Notes under the pieces: generated by a model
What the model was told of the DNA's origin: nothing
Database searches by the model: none
What the model saw: the letters and a program-made list of their open reading frames with translations, nothing else
Position numbers and translations under genes: made by a program
Source: Prevotellaceae bacterium
GTDB taxonomy: Bacteria > Bacteroidota > Bacteroidia > Bacteroidales > UBA932
Assembly: GCA_031284065.1 (NCBI GenBank)
Contig: JAITAP010000130.1
Coordinates: 1-8,997, forward strand
Direction of reading: 5' to 3'
Length of the DNA: 8,997 nt
In this document: positions 6,422 through 8,997 of the stretch, one piece after another
How positions within the stretch are numbered: position 1 is the stretch's first letter
Layout: each line of letters begins with the position of its first letter

Positions 6422-6970
6422 ATGCTACTACCGATTTACCTGTACGGCTCCTCTGCTTTGCGCAGGCAGGCGGAGGATATTACCCCGAATTACCCACGCC
6501 TCGCGCCGCTGTTGTCCGACTTCTGGGAAACCCTCTACCACGCGGACGGCGTGGGGCTGGCTGCCCCGCAGGTGGGGTTGAATATCCGCCTCTTTGTGGT
6601 TGATACCGACTGCCTCTCGGAGAAATACCCCGACGGAAAAGAGTTTAAAAAAGCGTTTATCAATGCCCACATTGTGGAGGAGGAGGGCGAAGAGTGGACG
6701 TATGAGGAGGGCTGCCTGAGTATTCCCAAAATCCACGAGAACGTGAAGCGGTTGTCGCGCGTGCACCTGCGCTACTGCGACGAAAATTTTGTAGAGCACG
6801 ACGAGTGGTTCGACGGTATCCGCGCCCGCGTCATTCAGCACGAACACGACCACCTCGAGGGGCAGCTGTTCGTGGACAAGCTCCCCCCCATACGCAAGCA
6901 GCTCCTAAAATCAAAGCTGATAAAGGTAAGCAAGGGCGAAGTCTCGACCGATTACCGGACAAAGAGTTAG
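6422..6970 (+). CDS. def: Peptide deformylase
   Basis: Removes the formyl group from the N-terminal methionine of nascent proteins, as a metal-dependent cytoplasmic enzyme. The 182-residue product shows all three family motifs in order: GVGLAAPQVG at 43-52, EGCLSIP at 96-102 with metal ligand Cys98, and QHEHDHLEG at 139-147, where His140 and His144 are metal ligands and Glu141 the catalytic acid/base. Length and motif spacing fit the bacterial enzyme. No fmt gene lies beside it. It follows ribBA after a 66-bp spacer with no TAnnTTTG element, so it could be read from the ribBA promoter. The ATG at 6422 follows an A-rich stretch and gives the expected short N-terminus. Confidence 0.97.
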   Translation: MLLPIYLYGSSALRRQAEDITPNYPRLAPLLSDFWETLYHADGVGLAAPQVGLNIRLFVVDTDCLSEKYPDGKEFKKAFINAHIVEEEGEEWTYEEGCLSIPKIHENVKRLSRVHLRYCDENFVEHDEWFDGIRARVIQHEHDHLEGQLFVDKLPPIRKQLLKSKLIKVSKGEVSTDYRTKS

Positions 6971-7063
6971 GAGAAGTTTAGAGTATTCAAATCTTAATCC
7001 CTAATTCTCAACTGCTTGACAAATCAACCGCTTAATTCCAAACTTCTAAATATTTCCAACACC

Positions 7064-7903
7064 ATGCTTCTCATTGTTGATAGCGGCTCTACCAAATCCG
7101 ATTGGCGACTTGTGCTTCCCGACGGTACGCGTCAAAGCTACGCGGGCAGGGGCATTAACCCGCTGCACGCGGCGCGGGGCGACCTGTTGGCGATGGTTCG
7201 GGAGCGTGTGCCGCGCGAGCTGCAAGCGGTGCAGCCGGAGCGGCTGTTTTTTTACGGCGCAGGCTGCACGCAGGCGTCTTCTACGTGCGCGTTGTCGGAG
7301 GCGTTCGCGCACCTGTTCACGCGGGCAAAGATTGCGGCGCTGCCCGACTTTCTGGGCGCGGCGCGGGCGCTGTTTGGGAGCGAAAGCGGCTTGGTGGCGG
7401 TGCTCGGCACCGGCTCTTCGTGCGGGGTGTACGATGGCGGCAACGTTGTGCGCCACTCCAACGCGCTCGGCTACATCATTGGCGACGAGGGCAGCGCCGC
7501 CGACATGGGCAAGCAGCTACTGCGAGCCTTCTTTTACGGGCAGCTTCCGGCGGAGCTTGCCCAGCAGCCGGAGCTGCGCGGGTTGACGCGCGAGCAGACG
7601 CTGCAAGCCGTGTACCGCGGCGACGCGCCGGCGGAGTACCTCGCCGGATTTGCAGCTTTTTTGGTGAAGAATAAGGGTAACGATTTTGTTCGCGGCTTGG
7701 TTCGCCAATCGTTCGCCAACTTTTTTGACGGCCACGTAAAACCGTTGTGCGGCGTAAGCCGTCGGCTTGGCGTGGCAGGCTCTGTAGGGTTTTTCTTTTC
7801 CGATATGCTAAAAGACATAGCGCAAAGCTACGGCATTACCTCGCTCGAAATCCTGCGCTACCCCATCGACCGGCTGACGGACTACCATGTTTTTAATGAT
7901 TAA
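7064..7903 (+). CDS. BadF/BadG-type ATPase, likely N-acetylglucosamine kinase
   Basis: A sugar kinase of the ASKHA fold that probably phosphorylates N-acetylglucosamine released by wall or glycan recycling. From the ATG at 7064 it has 279 residues, close to Bacteroidota homologues. The phosphate-1 loop is DSGSTKSDW at 6-14; DFLGAA at 95-100 carries the likely catalytic aspartate; the phosphate-2 loop is VLGTGSSCGVY at 113-123; GYIIGDEGSAADMG lies at 136-149; and VAGSVGFFF at 237-245 is the adenosine-binding motif. An in-frame TTG at 7016 would add 16 low-complexity polar residues before the conserved start; the family normally begins with this M-x-L-I-x-D-S-G-S-T-K, so the ATG is preferred. 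The substrate is inferred from the family; glucosamine or another hexose derivative is possible. Its stop codon lies inside a 7-bp repeat array. Confidence 0.88.
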   Translation: MLLIVDSGSTKSDWRLVLPDGTRQSYAGRGINPLHAARGDLLAMVRERVPRELQAVQPERLFFYGAGCTQASSTCALSEAFAHLFTRAKIAALPDFLGAARALFGSESGLVAVLGTGSSCGVYDGGNVVRHSNALGYIIGDEGSAADMGKQLLRAFFYGQLPAELAQQPELRGLTREQTLQAVYRGDAPAEYLAGFAAFLVKNKGNDFVRGLVRQSFANFFDGHVKPLCGVSRRLGVAGSVGFFFSDMLKDIAQSYGITSLEILRYPIDRLTDYHVFND

Positions 7904-7925
7904 TGATTAATGTTTAATGATTAAT
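7891..7925 (+). repeat. 7-bp tandem repeat (GATTAAT type) overlapping the kinase stop codon
   Basis: Five consecutive heptamers read TTTTAAT, GATTAAT, GATTAAT, GTTTAAT, GATTAAT. They cover the last codons and the TAA stop (7901-7903) of the sugar kinase gene. The reverse complement of the same unit, ATTAATC, makes up the longer array at 8836-8898, so the two arrays face each other across the intergenic region. Confidence 0.85.
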
Positions 7926-8021
7926 GGGCTGACGCACGCCGTTTGCTGAGAATTATTGCTGACTTTGTTGCAACGAGAACTTGAGGAAAAAAATTAAATT
8001 CTGAATTGGCTAACGCCGTGT

Positions 8022-8044
8022 AAGTCCCGCAGGGACGACACTTG
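8022..8044 (+). repeat. GTCCCGCAGGGAC-type palindrome, copy A
   Basis: AAGTCCCGCAGGGACGACAC followed by TTG; the core GTCCCGCAGGGAC (8024-8036) is self-complementary. It lies inside the MITE-like element and is inverted relative to copy C (8126-8149), with which it can pair almost perfectly. Confidence 0.85.
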
Positions 8045-8048
8045 ATTA

Positions 8049-8070
8049 ACCGTAGGCTTTAGCCTACGGT
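8049..8070. repeat. Perfect 10-bp hairpin
   Basis: ACCGTAGGCT and AGCCTACGGT pair perfectly around a TT loop, inside the MITE-like element. No T tract follows, so it is not an obvious terminator. Confidence 0.85.
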
Positions 8071-8086
8071 ACGGCATGAGCGCCAT

Positions 8087-8116
8087 CCCAAAGTCCCGCA
8101 GGGACGACACTTTGGG
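8087..8116 (+). repeat. GTCCCGCAGGGAC-type palindrome, copy B, with extended stem
   Basis: The outer arms CCCAAAGT (8087-8094) and ACTTTGGG (8109-8116) pair perfectly and enclose the same core as copy A. Copy B is in the same orientation as A. Its outer arms extend the family's shorter AAGT/ACTT ends into an 8-bp stem. Confidence 0.85.
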
Positions 8117-8124
8117 AGCGGCGG

Positions 8125-8150
8125 GCAAGTGTCGTCCCTGCGGGACTTGC
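8125..8150 (-). repeat. GTCCCGCAGGGAC-type palindrome, copy C (inverted)
   Basis: The minus strand carries the same sequence as copies A and B. The outer arms GCAAGT (8125-8130) and ACTTGC (8145-8150) pair perfectly. It begins 8 bp after copy B ends, giving an inverted pair within the element. Confidence 0.85.
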
Positions 8151-8220
8151 TGTCGTAGGTTTTATATAGTAATGTGCTCTCGTTGCAACAAAGTCATTAT
8201 TGCTTACGCCGCCGCAGGTT

Positions 8221-8403
8221 GGGCTGAAAGCCCGTAATCATTAGCGTAGGGCAACGCCCTACGAAGAAAATGCGGCACGTTCGCCCTCAAGCCCCAACGG
8301 GGCGAAATCAATTTGCGGGAATAACCGAATTACGCACCGTTGGGGCTTGAGGGCGGCATCCGTAGGGCGTTACCCTACGCTAATGATTACGCCCTTTCAG
8401 GGC
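8221..8403. repeat. Nested long inverted repeat (43-bp and 19-bp arms)
   Basis: The outer arms 8221-8263 and 8361-8403 are inverted copies differing at about five positions. The inner arms 8282-8300 and 8337-8355 (CGCCCTCAAGCCCCAACGG) are perfect inverted copies, leaving a loop of 36 bases. Each arm also folds alone: GGGC-TGAAA-GCCC and CGTAGGGC-AAC-GCCCTACG on the left, CGTAGGG-CGTTA-CCCTACG and GCCC-TTTCA-GGGC on the right, plus GCCCC-AAC-GGGGC at 8291-8303. No target duplication is visible at the edges. Confidence 0.88.
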
Positions 8404-8512
8404 TTTTAGACCTCACCCCCTGCCCCTCTCCAAAGGAGAGGGGAGCAGGGACACGATGTTCGGCGACAGCCACCCCTCTCCTTTGGAGAGGGGTCGGGGG
8501 TGAGGTCTAAAA
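8404..8512. repeat. Long inverted repeat with 42-bp arms
   Basis: Arms 8404-8445 and 8471-8512 match as inverted copies at 39 of 42 positions, around a 25-base loop. Each arm contains its own hairpin, CCCCTCTCC and GGAGAGGGG around a 3-base loop. The left edge directly abuts the inverted repeat ending at 8403. Sequences of this CCTCACCCCC..CCCCTCTCC kind recur between genes in many bacteria and give spurious peptides of the HPRPLSKGEG type; no protein is expected. Confidence 0.88.
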
Positions 8513-8536
8513 GGAGAGAATTGCTGCCGCACTTTT

Positions 8537-8555
8537 TTCATTCCGTAGGAATGAA
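8537..8555. repeat. ATTCC hairpin 1
   Basis: TTCATTCC and GGAATGAA pair as a perfect 8-bp stem around the loop GTA. First of four similar hairpins in 170 bp. Confidence 0.8.
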
Positions 8556-8594
8556 TCGCTCGGTAGAATAGGAACGGCAATACACCCAATACAC

Positions 8595-8614
8595 CGCATT
8601 CCGTTAGGAATGCG
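8595..8614. repeat. ATTCC hairpin 2
   Basis: CGCATTCC and GGAATGCG pair as a perfect 8-bp stem around the loop GTTA. The core ATTCC is shared with hairpins 1 and 3, while the outer bases differ but stay complementary. Confidence 0.8.
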
Positions 8615-8631
8615 CCCACAAATGCTCGGGT

Positions 8632-8650
8632 GGCATTCCTACGGAATGCC
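8632..8650. repeat. ATTCC hairpin 3
   Basis: GGCATTCC and GGAATGCC pair as a perfect 8-bp stem around the loop TAC, which is the loop of hairpin 1 in the opposite orientation. Confidence 0.8.
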
Positions 8651-8685
8651 GGTTTCGGTAGGGAACGTATTTTCTACCAAGTGTT

Positions 8686-8703
8686 CCATCCCTAACGGGA
8701 TGG
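8686..8703. repeat. Related ATCCC hairpin 4
   Basis: CCATCCC and GGGATGG pair as a perfect 7-bp stem around TAAC, which is the loop of hairpin 2 in the opposite orientation. The stem base changes relative to the ATTCC form are matched on both sides. Confidence 0.75.
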
Positions 8704-8720
8704 CATAAACGCCGCCAACG

Positions 8721-8739
8721 AAGTGTCGTCCCTGCGGGA
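8721..8739 (-). repeat. GTCCCGCAGGG-type repeat, copy D (partial, inverted)
   Basis: AAGTGTCGTCCCTGCGGGA matches copy C inside the MITE-like element but lies more than 500 bp outside it and lacks the outer ACTT arm. This shows that the repeat family spreads independently of the element. Confidence 0.75.
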
Positions 8740-8835
8740 GGTAGAGGGTTAGAAAAACCACGTTTTGTGGAATAATGTGTTGATTATCAGATAAATAAAA
8801 AAACACTATCGAATTTTAGACAGTCAACAGCGTCC

Positions 8836-8898
8836 ATTAATCATTATTCATTAATCATTATTCATTAATCATTAATCACTAATCATTAATCATTATGA
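8836..8898 (+). repeat. 7-bp tandem repeat (ATTAATC type) running into the ABC gene start codon
   Basis: Nine consecutive heptamers: ATTAATC, ATTATTC, ATTAATC, ATTATTC, ATTAATC, ATTAATC, ACTAATC, ATTAATC and ATTATGA. The last contains the ATG (8895-8897) of the ABC ATPase gene. The array therefore fills the translation initiation region; a change in copy number would alter spacing to any upstream promoter without changing the reading frame. It is the reverse complement of the array at 7891-7925. Confidence 0.88.
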
Positions 8899-8997
8899 GT
8901 GTTATTTACGCCGAGAATCTTACCAAACGCTTCGGGAATTTCACCGCAGTGAACTGCATTACGTTCAGCGTGGAGCGGGGGGAGATTTTTGGGTTTT
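8895..8997 (+). CDS. ABC transporter ATP-binding protein, N-terminal end (partial)
   Basis: The reading frame runs off the right edge after 34 codons. The start MSVIYAENLTKRFGNFTAVN, followed by a segment ending RGEIFGF, is the first beta-sheet part of an ABC ATPase. RGEIFGF normally leads directly into the Walker A loop (GxxGxGK), which is cut off here. The style (xAENLTKRFGxFTAVxxxxFxVxxGEIFGF) is that of ATPases in ABC-2 type exporters of the drug or polysaccharide kind. The substrate and membrane partner cannot be told from this fragment. The ATG lies within the last unit of the 7-bp repeat array, and no clear Shine-Dalgarno sequence is present. Confidence 0.9.
   Translation, partial: MSVIYAENLTKRFGNFTAVNCITFSVERGEIFGF

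Larger units (their letters stand above)
7961..8195. mobile_element. MITE-like element with 18-bp terminal inverted repeats and 9-bp target duplication
   Basis: The left end GACTTTGTTGCAACGAGA (7961-7978) and right end TCTCGTTGCAACAAAGTC (8178-8195) are perfect inverted repeats. The exact 9-bp direct repeat ATTATTGCT abuts both ends (7952-7960 and 8196-8204) and the identity stops there, as expected of a target-site duplication. The 235-bp element has no coding capacity; its interior holds three copies of an AAGTCCCGCAGGGAC-type palindrome and one hairpin at 8049-8070. It should therefore be a non-autonomous element moved by a transposase encoded elsewhere. A 9-bp duplication and TGTTGCAA near the ends are compatible with IS1- or IS6-like families, but this assignment is a guess. 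Perfect ends and an intact duplication suggest recent insertion. Confidence 0.82.
7904..8894. other. Long non-coding intergenic region made of palindromic repeats
   Basis: No stretch in these 991 bases encodes a credible protein. From left to right it holds the end of a heptamer array, a MITE-like element (7961-8195), two abutting long inverted repeats (8221-8403, 8404-8512), four ATTCC/ATCCC hairpins (8537-8703), a fourth copy of the GTCCCGCAGGG-type repeat (8721-8739), an AT-rich stretch (about 8750-8835) and an inverted heptamer array. No TAnnTTTG element was seen just upstream of the ABC gene. Almost every GC-rich segment can fold on itself. Confidence 0.85.

Noticed and set aside
7016..7063. 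Earlier TTG start for the sugar kinase
   Set aside because: It would add 16 unconserved polar residues before the normal family N-terminus that begins at the ATG 7064.
6971..7063. AGAAGTTT/AAACTTCT inverted repeat between def and the kinase
   Set aside because: Only 8 bp with a 60-base loop in AT-rich sequence; easily due to chance.
8413..8619. Minus-strand open frame (68 codons) in the repeat hub
   Set aside because: It translates the 8404-8512 inverted repeat and gives the well-known spurious PHPRPLSKGEG-type peptide.

Overview
The window looks like a chromosomal piece from a member of the Bacteroidota, probably Bacteroidales-like. Three things point there: the PheS sequence style (a CxxC-x4-CxxC knuckle before motif 3), the fused RibBA, and several intergenic copies of the phylum's -7 promoter element TAnnTTTG without clear Shine-Dalgarno sequences. 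Coding regions are moderately GC-rich and spacers AT-rich. Genus cannot be set from the sequence alone.

Layout. Bases 1-138 are the 3' end of a flavoprotein gene whose product ends in a [2Fe-2S] cysteine cluster. A stand-alone tRNA-Gly(CCC) gene follows on the minus strand with its own promoter and intrinsic terminator. Next on the minus strand come a secreted cyclophilin-type prolyl isomerase and, 33 bp downstream, pheS; the two probably share one transcript. On the plus strand, a patatin-like phospholipase with a C-terminal outer-membrane beta-barrel starts about 100 bp from the isomerase start. After a 24-bp tandem repeat come ribBA (riboflavin synthesis), def (peptide deformylase) and a BadF/N-acetylglucosamine-kinase-type sugar kinase. 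The last 103 bases begin an ABC transporter ATPase.

The genes are mostly housekeeping: translation (pheS, def, tRNA-Gly), flavin cofactor supply (ribBA), envelope protein folding and lipid turnover (isomerase, patatin-barrel protein) and amino-sugar recycling (kinase). They do not form an obvious single pathway.

The unusual part is bases 7904-8894, a spacer of nearly 1 kb with no credible gene. It is packed with palindromic repeats and bounded by oppositely oriented 7-bp repeat arrays, one overlapping the kinase stop codon and the other the ABC gene start codon. Inside lies a 235-bp element with perfect 18-bp terminal inverted repeats and an exact 9-bp target-site duplication, the signature of a non-autonomous MITE-like transposon. 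Beside it are two abutting long inverted repeats (8221-8403 and 8404-8512), four short ATTCC/ATCCC hairpins, and four copies of a GTCCCGCAGGGAC-type palindrome. This is the best candidate in the window for something undescribed. No new protein system was found.
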